From: Acidobacteriaceae bacterium
Lineage (GTDB): Bacteria > Acidobacteriota > Terriglobia > Terriglobales > Acidobacteriaceae
DNA: 46,718 bases
Reading direction: 5' to 3'
NCBI GenBank assembly: GCA_003170825.1
Contig: PMYL01000049.1
Span: forward strand, 93,567-140,284
A model generated the notes under the pieces. The model saw nothing but the letters and a program-made list of their open reading frames with translations, did no database searches and had not been told where the DNA came from. Made by a program: the position numbers and the translations under genes. Positions 1 to 8,536 of this stretch are shown here, piece by piece. The first letter of the stretch is position 1; each line of letters opens with the position of its first letter.

Positions 1-176
1 AGCGGGTCAAAGTTCTTGACCTCGGCGGCGAAGGTGACCGGGAAGCCGGTGGTATCGAAGCCCTGAATGGGCCCCATGCCACTGGCGCCGGCCAGGAGTT
101 GCCGCCATACTTCGGGAGCGGTGTTGCCCACACCGCACACCAGCCCCAGGCCGGTGATAACGACTCTGCGGCTCAA
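1..176 (-). CDS. fabF: 3-oxoacyl-ACP synthase II (FabF), N-terminal part, cut by window start
   Basis: Condenses malonyl-ACP with a growing acyl-ACP in fatty acid elongation. Only about 58 residues are present. They begin LSRRVVITGLGLVCGVGN, the typical N-terminus of beta-ketoacyl-ACP synthases, followed by the W-LLAG-SG pattern. The catalytic Cys-His-His residues lie outside the window. The start is read as TTG at 174-176, three bases after the acpP stop codon, so the two genes form an acpP-fabF operon on the minus strand, as in many bacteria. FabF rather than FabB is inferred from the acpP neighbour. Confidence 0.88.
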   Translation of the reverse strand, partial: MSRRVVITGLGLVCGVGNTAPEVWRQLLAGASGMGPIQGFDTTGFPVTFAAEVKNFDP

Positions 177-179
177 AGG

Positions 180-422
180 CTACTTGCCGCCTTTCGCGTT
201 CTTCTCAATGTAGTCGATCGCGTCCTTGACGGTCTTGATCTTCTCGGCGTCTTCGTCGGGAATCTCCAGGTCGAAGGCCTCCTCAAACTGCATCACCAGT
301 TCGACCACGTCCAGCGAATCGGCGCCCAGATCCTCCTGGAAGCTGGCGCCGGGGGTCACTTCGGCTTCGTCCACCTGCAACTGCTCGACGATGATCTGCT
401 TAACCTTCTCTTCAACGGCCAT
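180..422 (-). CDS. acpP: Acyl carrier protein
   Basis: An 80-residue cytosolic acyl carrier protein that holds the growing fatty acid on a phosphopantetheine arm. It has the canonical attachment motif [10 protein letters not shown] with Ser as the modified residue, an acidic second helix ([16 protein letters not shown]) and a lysine-rich tail. The ATG at 420-422 was chosen because it gives the standard length and has GAGGAG a few bases upstream. The open frame continues upstream, but that part resembles nothing in the family. The gene is followed almost immediately by fabF. Confidence 0.97.
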   Translation of the reverse strand: MAVEEKVKQIIVEQLQVDEAEVTPGASFQEDLGADSLDVVELVMQFEEAFDLEIPDEDAEKIKTVKDAIDYIEKNAKGGK

Positions 423-495
423 GCGTGCTTCTCCTCGTGTTTTTTCGGAACTTGGGAATCTCTCCGGGGCTGCCCTATTCAGGTTCCGCTTGCCT

Positions 496-525
496 ACAAT
501 ACCGGCTCGTGGCAGGGGAACACAA
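496..525 (-). promoter_or_regulatory. Putative acpP-fabF promoter
   Basis: On the minus strand TTGTGT (520-525) is followed by an 18-base spacer and TATTGT (496-501). This is about 75 bases upstream of the acpP start. It is a reasonable sigma-70-type match found by eye only. Confidence 0.4.
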
Positions 526-694
526 CCATCGCGCCGAAAAAAATGCGCATGGCCCCGAAACTCCAAGTCTACCGGGCGGGTGGGGGTGTGTAAAGGCCGC
601 AACAGGAGTCAGGGATCAGGGAACAGAAATACGGAGTATTCGCGCTGAAAATGCACAGGCGGAAGGCGTATATTAGGCGAAGAGGGCTTTTGCA

Positions 695-1981
695 ATGGGA
701 ATCTCTGCCGTCGTCTTCGCGCTTGTTGCCGTTGCCGTATTTTTCTTTGGGCTTTGGGTGGGATTCCGCCAAGGCCGCGCAGGCGCTCAGAGCCAGCTCG
801 ATAGTGAAGAGAAAAAGTATGCACAATTGAAGGCCGGCCTCGACGCGGCATTCAAGGGAGCCGCCGCCGATGCTCTTCGCGCCAACACGGAGTCATTCCT
901 GGCGCTTGCGAAGCAGCAACTTGGAGGACAAACGCGCGAGGCAGAGCTGACATTGGAAGCCAAGGAACTGGCGATCAAGAATCTGGTGGACCCTCTTGGA
1001 GCCGCGCTCAAGGCGCTCGATGAGCAGGCCCGCGCCATGGAGACGCAGCGCTCGGGTGCCTACTCTAAGGTGGAAACCCTCGTCGAGAACATGCAGAACT
1101 CGATTCCCGCGTCGCTCAACGCGCTGAAAAACGAGACGGCGCAGTTAATCACGGCCTTGCGTGCTCCCAAGACGCGCGGCAACTGGGGCGAGTTGCAACT
1201 GAAGCGCTGTGTGGAGTACGCCGGAATGGTGCAGTACTGCTCTTTTTCCGAGCAGGTTACAGCGCGTGACGAAGATGACAAGATGCTGCGCCCGGACATG
1301 ACCATCCAACTTCCGAATGGCCGCGAAATCGTGGTCGATGCCAAGACTCCCCTGGATGCCTTTCTCGATGCCAGCGGCGCCCCGGACGCAGCCACACAAA
1401 CGCTTCGCTTTGCCGCTCATGCGCAGCGCGTAAAGGCGCATCTGAAAGATCTGTCGAGCAAAGCCTACTGGAAGCAATTCGAGAAGGCTCCCGATTTCGT
1501 CGTTTGTTTCCTGCCCAGTGAAGCATTATTCAGCGCGGCGCTCGAAGCCGACCCGTCTCTCATCGAATTCAGCGCGCAGAACCATGTGGTGATGGCCACG
1601 CCGACAACATTGATTGCCCTGTTGCGCGCAGTCGAGTTTGGATGGCAGCAATCGGAGATCACTAAGAACGCGAAAGCTATTCACGAGATGGGCCGGAAGA
1701 TTTACGAAAAGCTGGTGGTCGCGCAGGTGCACGTTACGAGGCTCGGGAATGCAATCGGCAACAGCGTCGATTACTACAACAAGTTTCTCGGTACTATCGA
1801 GGGCAAGGGCGGGGTGTTCTCGTACGGGCGGCAGCTAGGCGAACTGGCTCACTCCGATGGGGAGTTGGCGGAGATCGCGAAGCTGCAACCCGAGGTGAGA
1901 GAGATGGAGTCGCAGGAGTGGTCGCAGCCGTTGTTGGCCATTGCTGCCAGCGATTCGGAGTCCAATGCGTCGGAGGGTTAG
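695..1981 (+). CDS. rmuC: DNA recombination protein RmuC
   Basis: A 428-residue member of the RmuC family, described as limiting inverted-repeat recombination and carrying a nuclease-like fold. Residues 1-25 form one membrane segment (VVFALVAVAVFFFGLWVGF). A coiled-coil stretch covers roughly 30-150. The conserved core follows, with RGNWGELQLKRCVEYAGM near 155-172 and PDMTIQLPNGREIVVDAKTPLDAF near 196-219. The length is typical. It is a single gene, and its stop overlaps by four bases the stop of the convergent HIT-family gene. Molecular function in this phylum is inferred from the family only. Confidence 0.93.
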   Translation: MGISAVVFALVAVAVFFFGLWVGFRQGRAGAQSQLDSEEKKYAQLKAGLDAAFKGAAADALRANTESFLALAKQQLGGQTREAELTLEAKELAIKNLVDPLGAALKALDEQARAMETQRSGAYSKVETLVENMQNSIPASLNALKNETAQLITALRAPKTRGNWGELQLKRCVEYAGMVQYCSFSEQVTARDEDDKMLRPDMTIQLPNGREIVVDAKTPLDAFLDASGAPDAATQTLRFAAHAQRVKAHLKDLSSKAYWKQFEKAPDFVVCFLPSEALFSAALEADPSLIEFSAQNHVVMATPTTLIALLRAVEFGWQQSEITKNAKAIHEMGRKIYEKLVVAQVHVTRLGNAIGNSVDYYNKFLGTIEGKGGVFSYGRQLGELAHSDGELAEIAKLQPEVREMESQEWSQPLLAIAASDSESNASEG

Positions 1982-2547
1982 CCTAATTCCCCAAACGCCT
2001 CCCTCATCCGCTTCCACGTCGTTTCCAGCTCTTCGGGCAGGATACGGGTTTCGGCGACGGTGGTCATGAAGTTGGTGTCGCCGGCCCAGCGGGGCATGGC
2101 GTGGAGGTGGAGGTGGCCGGCGACACCGGCTCCGGCGGCCTGGCCGAGGTTCACTCCAAAGTTGAAGCCGTGCGGGCGGTAGAGCCGTTCGAGCGCCTGC
2201 TCGATGCGCTGGGCCATATCGATGAGTTCATGGGCGGCATCGGCGGGCAGGGCGGCGAGGCGGTCGAGGTGGGCGTAGGGCATCACCATCACGTGGCCGG
2301 AGGTGTAAGGGAAGGCGTTGAGGCAGATAAAGCAGTGCTTTCCTCGCAAAACGAGGCCGCCGGCGGCTTCGGCCTGGTCTGGACTCATGCCGTTGGCGAT
2401 GGCGAAGTCGATGGAGGCGATCAGGTTGCAGAAGACGCAGCCCAGGTCGCCGGGCCACGCGGCGAGGCTGGCCGGAACGCCGGAGCGCGCAGCGCCTTCC
2501 GTCGCGGTGATATAGGCATAGCGCCAGGGGGTCCAGAGATGGTCCAT
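1978..2547 (-). CDS. HIT-family protein, Ap4A phosphorylase-like
   Basis: A 189-residue histidine-triad protein, probably a dinucleoside polyphosphate phosphorylase or hydrolase. It has the nucleotide-binding triad HLHLHAMPRW (from residue 145), with the trailing PRW typical of the Ap4A phosphorylase branch. CVFC (residues 37-40) is probably half of a zinc site. The start MDHLWTPWRYAYI at 2547 was chosen because family members begin exactly so; an open frame runs 21 codons further upstream. The substrate cannot be decided from sequence. The tail overlaps rmuC by four bases. Confidence 0.87.
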   Translation of the reverse strand: MDHLWTPWRYAYITATEGAARSGVPASLAAWPGDLGCVFCNLIASIDFAIANGMSPDQAEAAGGLVLRGKHCFICLNAFPYTSGHVMVMPYAHLDRLAALPADAAHELIDMAQRIEQALERLYRPHGFNFGVNLGQAAGAGVAGHLHLHAMPRWAGDTNFMTTVAETRILPEELETTWKRMREAFGELG

Positions 2548-2567
2548 GCAGGTTGCGCCGTACAAAC

Positions 2568-2573
2568 AGTATA
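2568..2573 (-). promoter_or_regulatory. Putative -10 box of the HIT-family gene
   Basis: TATACT on the minus strand, 20 bases before the start at 2547. No convincing -35 was seen. It is divergent from the rpsA promoter about 50 bases away. Confidence 0.4.
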
Positions 2574-2619
2574 GAGGCCGCGGGCGCTCCGTTCCGGCGC
2601 TGGTGGCCAAGCTGTTGGA

Positions 2620-2649
2620 TTGACGCGGGAAAGCAGAGGTTGCTACACT
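2620..2649 (+). promoter_or_regulatory. Putative rpsA promoter
   Basis: TTGACG (2620-2625), an 18-base spacer and TACACT (2644-2649), the best two-box sigma-70 match in the window. It predicts a leader of about 270 bases before the rpsA start at 2928. The region 2650-2927 holds no gene. A leader this long could carry S1 autoregulation, which is known in other bacteria, but no specific structure was identified here. Confidence 0.6.
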
Positions 2650-2927
2650 CGTGAACGTAGCTTACTGCGCGGATTCCAGCAGTGAGTTGCGGCCGCCCTC
2701 CAGCAAGCCGTTGCCTGCCGGGTGTTTCCCAAGGAGACCAGTCGCTTACCATTCCAGCGCAACCGGCTGGGAAGGCTGTCCCTCGTGAAGACGCTACGAC
2801 ATGTCACAAGACTCGCGGCAGGGATACGGTCAGAAGGCCTCTCCGCCGGCGGCAATCGCTGCGCGGGAGCCACCCCCAGCGGCAGGCATTATCCGCCGCG
2901 GGAGCAAGCAATTCCGGAGCTGCAGCG

Positions 2928-5240
2928 ATGGCAAACGTCCTCAATCCCGAACCCGAGAGCATAACCCTGAACACCGAATTGGAAACCCCCACCCTAGAGC
3001 CTGCGACGGAGCTTGAGCAGCCGTCGTCCGAATCCACGTCCAACACAGAGACCGCCGAAGTTGACGAATTTACCGCGCTGGACGCCGATGCCCCAACCGA
3101 GCCTGTAGCCGAGGCCGCGCCTCAAGTGGAAGCCGCCCAAGTGGAAGTCACAGCCGTGGCCGCGCCCGCTGTGGAAGTTGCAACAGAAGTTCCGGCGCAA
3201 CGCGAGTCTGTAGCCGAGGCCGAACCCGTGATTGAAGCCGAGGCGGTTGTCAAAGCGGCTCCGCGAGCCAGAGCCAAAGCCAAAGCTCCGCGTGCCAAAG
3301 CCGAAGTGGCTCCTCCAGCCAAAGCAACTCCCGTGGCCGAAGCGGCTCCCGTTGCCGAAGCAACTCCCGTGGTCGAAGCGGCTCCGCAAGCCGAAGCCGG
3401 GCAGACAGAGGCAGCGCCTCAACCGGAAGGGTCCGTTGCACCTGCGGAAGGGTCCGTTGCAGCCGAACCGGTTGCCGCGGCGCCGTCGCCTGCGAAGGCC
3501 GCCGGGCACGCAGAGCATGGCCTTGAGTCCATGGACGACTTTTCCGCCGCTTTGGCGGCGTTTGAACGGGAGCAGGCCGCCGAGGCTGCCGCCGTTGAAG
3601 CCTTCGGCGACAAGGTGGTCTCCGGCACGGTGATCAAGCAGACGGACAAGCATCTGGTGGTGGATGTGGGCCTGAAGTCCGAGGGGCTGGTGCCGCTGGA
3701 GCAGGTCCTGGACCACACCGGAGCGGTGAAGTTCCAGCCGGGCGACGTGATCGACGTCGTGATCGAGCGCGAGGAGCCGGAAGGCGGCTACCTGGTGAAC
3801 TACGAGCGGGCCCAGCGGCTGCGCGTGTGGGACGCGATCGAGAAGGCCGCCGCCGACAAGACGCCGGTGACGGGCACGGTGGTGAGCCGCGTAAAGGGCG
3901 GATTGACCGTGGACATCGGCCTCAAGGCGTTTTTGCCCGGCTCGCAGCTTGAGATTCGGCCCGTCCGCAATCTGGACGGCTATCTCGGACAGCAGATTGA
4001 AGTCCGGGTGATCAAGCTGAACAAGAAGCGCGGCAACGTGGTGGTGAGCCGCAAGGAGATCCTCGAAGAGGCGCAGAACGCCAAGCGGTCGACCACGCTG
4101 GAGCAGTTGGGTGAGGGCGCCGTGCTGACCGGCACGGTGAAGAACCTGACCGACTACGGCGCGTTCGTTGACCTGGGCGGGATCGACGGCTTGCTGCACA
4201 TTACCGACATGAGCTGGGGCCGGCTGACGCATCCGCGCGACCTGGTGAACGTAGGCGATGAGATCCAGGTGAAGGTGCTCAAGTTCGACAAGGACAAGCA
4301 GCGGGTTTCGCTGGGCTTCAAGCAGTTGACGCCCGACCCGTGGCTGGACGCAACGGAGCGCTACCCGGTGGGCGCGCGCGTGCATGGCCGCGTTCTTTCG
4401 GTCACCGACTACGGCGCGTTTGTTGAGCTGGAACAGGGCATCGAGGGGCTGGTTCACCTGTCGGAGATGACCTGGTCCAAGCGGCTGAAGCATCCGTCGA
4501 AGCTGGTCAAGCCGGCCGACGAGGTCGATACGGTGGTGCTGAGCGTGAATCCGGCCGACCGCCGCATCTCGCTGGGCATGAAGCAGTTGCTCGACAACCC
4601 GTGGGAGAACCTGACCGAGCGGTATCCGGCCGGGACGATCGTCGAGGGGCGGGTGCGCAACCTGACCGACTTTGGCGCCTTCATCGAAATCGAAGACGGC
4701 ATCGACGGGCTGGTTCACGTCTCGAACCTGAGCTGGACCAAGCGCGTCAAGCATCCCTCTGAAGTGGTGAAGAAGGGCGAGAAGGTGAAGGCTGTCGTTT
4801 TGGGCGTCGAGCCGCAGAACCGCCGGCTGAGCCTGGGCATCAAGCAGTTGCAGCCCGACGTGTGGGAGAGCTTCTTTGCCGCGCATCGCGTGGGCGACCT
4901 GGTCCACGGCAAGGTGCTGCGGACGGCGCAGTTCGGCGCTTTTGTCGAGATCGCGGAGGGCGTGGAGGGTCTTTGCCACATCTCCGAGGCCGGTGACGAG
5001 GGCGGCGGACCGTCGAAGCTGGAAATGGGCCTGGAGCACGAGTTCAAGATCATCAAGATCAACGTGGAAGAGAAGAAGGTGGGCTTGAGCCTGCGCGCAG
5101 TGGGCCACGAGGCCAGCCGCGCCCAGGTGGAGAGCTACAAGAAGGAGACCCACAAGCAGCCTGTCTCCAGCTCGACCACTACCCTTGGAGACCTCATCAA
5201 CCTGCGCAAGAGCGAGAAGAGCGAAAAGAGCGAGCAGTAA
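2928..5240 (+). CDS. rpsA: Ribosomal protein S1 with long acidic/Ala-rich N-terminal extension
   Basis: S1 binds mRNA on the small ribosomal subunit and helps initiation. The protein has 770 residues. Six S1 domains lie near 226-294, 311-378, 395-465, 481-552, 568-640 and 655-730, each with the GxV/DYGAFV/GL-H-S pattern and spaced as in classical S1. In front is an extension of about 220 residues rich in Ala, Glu, Val and Pro, with degenerate repeats such as APVAEA. This explains why the protein is longer than the usual 550-600. The ATG at 2928 was chosen for its GGAG eight bases upstream and the MANVLNPEPE start. The frame is open further upstream without resemblance to S1. Confidence 0.93.
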   Translation: MANVLNPEPESITLNTELETPTLEPATELEQPSSESTSNTETAEVDEFTALDADAPTEPVAEAAPQVEAAQVEVTAVAAPAVEVATEVPAQRESVAEAEPVIEAEAVVKAAPRARAKAKAPRAKAEVAPPAKATPVAEAAPVAEATPVVEAAPQAEAGQTEAAPQPEGSVAPAEGSVAAEPVAAAPSPAKAAGHAEHGLESMDDFSAALAAFEREQAAEAAAVEAFGDKVVSGTVIKQTDKHLVVDVGLKSEGLVPLEQVLDHTGAVKFQPGDVIDVVIEREEPEGGYLVNYERAQRLRVWDAIEKAAADKTPVTGTVVSRVKGGLTVDIGLKAFLPGSQLEIRPVRNLDGYLGQQIEVRVIKLNKKRGNVVVSRKEILEEAQNAKRSTTLEQLGEGAVLTGTVKNLTDYGAFVDLGGIDGLLHITDMSWGRLTHPRDLVNVGDEIQVKVLKFDKDKQRVSLGFKQLTPDPWLDATERYPVGARVHGRVLSVTDYGAFVELEQGIEGLVHLSEMTWSKRLKHPSKLVKPADEVDTVVLSVNPADRRISLGMKQLLDNPWENLTERYPAGTIVEGRVRNLTDFGAFIEIEDGIDGLVHVSNLSWTKRVKHPSEVVKKGEKVKAVVLGVEPQNRRLSLGIKQLQPDVWESFFAAHRVGDLVHGKVLRTAQFGAFVEIAEGVEGLCHISEAGDEGGGPSKLEMGLEHEFKIIKINVEEKKVGLSLRAVGHEASRAQVESYKKETHKQPVSSSTTTLGDLINLRKSEKSEKSEQ

Positions 5241-5781
5241 CGCGCTTCTGCTCAAGCAAGACGCACAACGGCCGCCCTTCGGGGTGGCCGTTCTACGTCA
5301 TACCGCCTCCCAATACAATCCAATTCTTATGCCTTCGGAGGGAGCCGGGGGCTTCAGCCCCCGGAATACAGCGGCTCAATCACGGGCCTTTAGGCCCGGG
5401 CCTTATTCCGCGCCGGGTGCGGGTGCCCCAGCTCCCGTCCGCCGCGGCGGAGGACCTCGGAAACCACAACATTCACCTCCGCTCCTTGCGAAAAATAACC
5501 TTCCGCCGGCGCACTATTGGAACAGAGAGGACGAGCGGAGAAACTACTCCCTTCCGCCAACCCGATTTCCCCAAGCCCGAGAGCCATCCCGCGAAAAGAA
5601 AGAGACTGTTTTTGGCTGTGAAACTGTGAAATCGCACCTAACCCATTCAGAATCAAAGAGCTTTTCGTCCAACCGCACAGAAATATATAAATTGTGATTC
5701 CGTGAAACTGTGGGCTTTACTCGACCGTTGCCTCAGGGGGAATCGCCATCGGCCGCAAAGGGCAGGTTTTAGACTGGAATC
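5241..5781. other. Intergenic region with two REP-like hairpins and mtaB promoter
   Basis: No gene is supported here. Besides the hairpin after rpsA it contains CCGGGGGCT-TC-AGCCCCCGG (about 5345-5364) and CGGGCCT-TT-AGGCCCG (about 5383-5398), two near-perfect small-loop hairpins. Such structures recur at 29.7 kb and 36.8-37.0 kb. The remainder shows nothing recognisable. TAGACT at 5770-5775 is a possible mtaB -10. Confidence 0.6.
5267..5292 (+). terminator. Hairpin after rpsA, likely terminator
   Basis: Eleven-base stem AACGGCCGCCC / GGGTGGCCGTT (one G-T pair) with a TTCG loop, 26 bases after the rpsA stop. It lacks a long T-run, so termination strength is uncertain. Confidence 0.55.
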
Positions 5782-7254
5782 ATGCCGGGATTTCACGTGG
5801 AACATTTCGGTTGCAGGGCTGCTCGCGCGGATGGCGAGGCGGTGAGCGGCCGACTGCGTGCCGCGGGGCTGGGCGAGCGGAATGAGGCGACGGCCGATGT
5901 GGTGGTGGTGAACACATGCAGCGTGACGGCGGAGGCCGATCGGGCGGCGCGGGCCTTCATCCGCCGGGCGCACCGGCTGAATCCTGAGGCGCGGATCGTG
6001 GTGACCGGCTGCTATGCGCAACGCGCGCCCGAGGAACTGGCCGGGATGGCCGGCGTGGCTGCCGTGGTGGGCAACAGCCACAAGGCTCTGGCGCCGGAGA
6101 TTGTTTTGGGCCTGGTTCGGGATGGAACTCTGGATCGGGCTGGCGTCGGTCCTGTTGCAGCGGCTGAGTTGGTGAGTGTGCAGTCGCTTCTGGCTGGTTC
6201 GGCGCGAAATTCGGCGCCGATTTGGGTGGATGACCGCTTTGCTCACTCGTTTCTTGAGGAGGCGCAGGTTGTGCCGGGAACACAGACGCGGCCAAACCTG
6301 AAGATTCAGGAGGGGTGCGGGAACCGATGCAGCTTTTGCGTCATTCCTCAAACACGAGGCTCGTCCAGAAGTCTGCCCGCTGCGACCGTTCTCAGGCAGG
6401 TGGAGGGGTTTGTGGCGGCTGGGGGCAACGAGCTGGTGCTTTCGGGGATCAACCTGGGGCGGTGGGGACGGGATTTGGCCGGTTCTGTCGATGCGGGCGA
6501 AGGAAGTCCGATGCGGCGGTTGCTGGCGGGGCTGACGTTGGCGGGACTTGTCCGGCGGATTCTGGAGCGGACCGGGCTGCCGCGGCTGCGGCTCAGCTCG
6601 ATTGAGCCGATGGATTGGGATGCAGAGCTGATCGGGCTGATGGCGGAGTTTGGAAGCCCGCAGGCGGGCGGGGCGACGCTGGCGCGTCATGCGCATTTGC
6701 CGTTGCAATCCGGCTCGGATGCCGTGCTGCGTCGGATGCACCGGCGCTACCGGCCCTGGCACTACGCGGAAAAGGTCGAAGCGCTGGTGCGGGCGGCTGG
6801 GCCGGAGCTGACGCTGGGCGCGGACGTGATGGCGGGCTTTCCCGGTGAGACCGATGCCGAGTTCGAGGAGACGCTGGAGCTGGTGCGCGCGCTGCCGTTC
6901 GGCTATCTGCACCTGTTTCCGTTTTCGCCGCGGCCGGGGACGCGGGGATGGACGCTGTATGCCGAGGCGCCAGTTCCGGCCGCGGTGGTGGAGGAACGGA
7001 TGGCCGTTCTTCGCACATTGGCTGCCGAAAAGAGTAAAACGCACCGGAGGTGCTTTGTGGGCCGGGAGCTGGAGGCTATTACGCTGCACACGCCGGCGGC
7101 TGAAGCTGCAGCGGGACGAACGCTGGCGCTGACGGAGAATTTTCTGCCCGTGGAGCTTGCGGGCCAACTATCCGCCAACCGGCTGGTTCGGGTGCGAGTG
7201 GGCGGGTTGAACGCGGAGGGGACGCTGGAAGCGGCGTGCTCGAATCCGGCATAA
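5782..7254 (+). CDS. mtaB: tRNA t6A37 methylthiotransferase MtaB
   Basis: A 490-residue radical-SAM enzyme that adds a methylthio group to t6A at position 37 of ANN-decoding tRNAs. The N-terminal UPF0004 domain carries the auxiliary-cluster cysteines in HFGCRAA, NTCSVT and TGCYAQ. The radical-SAM motif GCGNRCSFC is near residues 177-185. A TRAM-like domain ends the protein (ENFLPVELAG...VRVGGL). Assignment to MtaB rather than MiaB or RimO rests on the HFGCR start and overall order. TAGACT lies six bases before the ATG and no ribosome-binding site is visible, so the transcript may be leaderless. Confidence 0.9.
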   Translation: MPGFHVEHFGCRAARADGEAVSGRLRAAGLGERNEATADVVVVNTCSVTAEADRAARAFIRRAHRLNPEARIVVTGCYAQRAPEELAGMAGVAAVVGNSHKALAPEIVLGLVRDGTLDRAGVGPVAAAELVSVQSLLAGSARNSAPIWVDDRFAHSFLEEAQVVPGTQTRPNLKIQEGCGNRCSFCVIPQTRGSSRSLPAATVLRQVEGFVAAGGNELVLSGINLGRWGRDLAGSVDAGEGSPMRRLLAGLTLAGLVRRILERTGLPRLRLSSIEPMDWDAELIGLMAEFGSPQAGGATLARHAHLPLQSGSDAVLRRMHRRYRPWHYAEKVEALVRAAGPELTLGADVMAGFPGETDAEFEETLELVRALPFGYLHLFPFSPRPGTRGWTLYAEAPVPAAVVEERMAVLRTLAAEKSKTHRRCFVGRELEAITLHTPAAEAAAGRTLALTENFLPVELAGQLSANRLVRVRVGGLNAEGTLEAACSNPA

Positions 7255-7284
7255 ACGCTACGTTCAGCGGAGCCGGGCCAATGC

Positions 7285-7290
7285 TATACT
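7285..7290 (+). promoter_or_regulatory. Putative extended -10 of infC
   Basis: TGCTATACT ending at 7290 is an extended -10 (TGn plus TATACT) about 77 bases before the infC start; the -35 is weak. It sets a leader of about 70 bases. Confidence 0.5.
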
Positions 7291-7366
7291 CAGTTTGCGT
7301 TCGTGTCCCCGCGGCGATTTCGGGTTGTCCCCGGAGGCGGGCATCGGCGACTTTTGGAGGAGCACC

Positions 7367-7981
7367 ATCGCACTCGACAAACGTTCAGCAAAGTCCTTTA
7401 TCCGCATCAACGATAGAATTCGCGCGCGGGAAATCCGCGTGATCGACGAAAACGGCGAACAGATGGGCATTCTTCCGCCCTTTGAGGCGCTGAAGATTGC
7501 CCGAGAGCGCGGGCTGGACCTGGTGGAGGTTTCTCCCAGCGCGGTTCCCCCGGTCTGCCGCATCCAGGACTACGGGCGCTTCCTTTACGAGAAGGACAAG
7601 AGCGAACGGGCCGCCAAGAAGAAGCAGAAGGTGATCGTGGTCAAGGAGTGCAAGTTCTCAGTGACCGTGGACGAGCACGATTACCAGACCAAGAAGAACC
7701 AGGCGGTGCGTTTTCTTGTGGACGGCGACAAGGTGAAGGCCAGCCTGCGCTTCCGGGGCCGGCAGATGGCCCACCGCGAGCTGGGCTACGCCATCATCAA
7801 CCGGCTCATCCAGGACATTGGCGAGGCCGGCATCGTGGAGTTCATGCCGCGCATGGAAGGGACGATTCTGCACGCGATTCTGGCGCCGGCCAAGAAGCAG
7901 GAAGCTCCCAGGCCCAAGCCTGCCGCGGCTCCGCAGCCGCAGGCTGCCGCTGCACAACCGCCGGCGCCGCAGGCGCAGTAA
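7367..7981 (+). CDS. infC: Translation initiation factor IF-3, non-canonical ATC start
   Basis: IF-3 binds the 30S subunit, prevents premature 50S joining and checks start codons. The predicted 204 residues contain RINDRIRAREIRVIDENGEQMG and the linker and C-domain (SERAAKKKQK...VKASLRFRGRQMAH). They end in an Ala/Pro/Gln tail of about 30 residues. The start is read as ATC at 7367-7369: GGAGGAG (7356-7362) sits at ideal distance, the protein then begins ALDKRSAKSFIRIND, and no ATG, GTG or TTG is equally placed. The TTG at 7295 would add 24 unlike residues. A rare start codon is the known device for IF-3 autoregulation. First gene of infC-rpmI-rplT. Confidence 0.92.
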   Translation: MALDKRSAKSFIRINDRIRAREIRVIDENGEQMGILPPFEALKIARERGLDLVEVSPSAVPPVCRIQDYGRFLYEKDKSERAAKKKQKVIVVKECKFSVTVDEHDYQTKKNQAVRFLVDGDKVKASLRFRGRQMAHRELGYAIINRLIQDIGEAGIVEFMPRMEGTILHAILAPAKKQEAPRPKPAAAPQPQAAAAQPPAPQAQ

Positions 7982-8033
7982 GGCGCAACCGCCTCAACGA
8001 CGACTACATGTCGCCGAGGGGTCCGGTTTGCGG

Positions 8034-8039
8034 TATACT
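8034..8039 (+). promoter_or_regulatory. Putative internal -10 before rpmI
   Basis: TATACT about 95 bases upstream of rpmI, with only a weak -35. It could give rpmI-rplT extra transcription independent of infC. Confidence 0.35.
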
Positions 8040-8134
8040 GATTGAAGCCTCAAGAGGGCAGGGGAGTCCCTGACTCACGGGTGATGCGGCAGAGTGACAA
8101 ACTCTGCCGGACAAAAGAGAACAACGAGAAGACA

Positions 8135-8332
8135 ATGCCCAAGTTGAAGACCCATACGGGCGCGAAGAAGCGCTTCAGCAAGACTGGAACCGGCAAGATC
8201 AAGCGGGGCCAGACGAAGACGCGGCACATCCTTACTTCGAAATCGCCGAAGGTGAAGCGCAAGCTGGGCCGGACCCTGCTGGTTTCCGATGGCGACTACA
8301 AGAAGGTCGCGCGCATGATTCCTTACGCCTGA
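8135..8332 (+). CDS. rpmI: 50S ribosomal protein L35
   Basis: A 65-residue basic protein of the large subunit. It has the L35 signature [14 protein letters not shown] at the start and [15 protein letters not shown] in the middle, at exactly the usual length. The ATG at 8135 was taken because the family always starts MPKLKT; the open frame upstream is non-conserved. It lies in the standard order infC-rpmI-rplT, 153 bases after infC. Confidence 0.97.
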   Translation: MPKLKTHTGAKKRFSKTGTGKIKRGQTKTRHILTSKSPKVKRKLGRTLLVSDGDYKKVARMIPYA

Positions 8333-8337
8333 TCGCT

Positions 8338-8366
8338 GCGCTGATTCCAAAAGGCGGAATCAGCGC
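8338..8366 (+). other. Hairpin between rpmI and rplT
   Basis: A perfect 11-base stem GCGCTGATTCC / GGAATCAGCGC with loop AAAAGGC, just after rpmI. There is no T-run, so it is not a standard terminator. It may be a processing or regulatory structure in the 200-base gap before rplT. Confidence 0.6.
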
Positions 8367-8536
8367 TTCAGGGCCGCAGCGCTGGCCCCCGGCAGGCCGG
8401 ACGGTTTTTGGAGTCCGGAGCCAGTCGAGAGATCGAGGCTTGCAATCGCGAGTGAAGAGGTTTACCGCCCAGCCCCTGACGGGTTCGGGCCTCCTGCCTC
8501 CAGCCGCATAACCGAACGCAAAATGGAGAACACCCT

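Noticed and set aside
2994..5255. Minus-strand open frame of about 750 codons opposite rpsA
   Set aside because: It is the mirror of a highly biased GC-rich gene; composition is His/Leu/Arg-rich and no domain is visible, whereas the + strand encodes S1.
5653..7167. Minus-strand frame opposite mtaB
   Set aside because: Shadow of mtaB, which carries clear radical-SAM motifs on the other strand.
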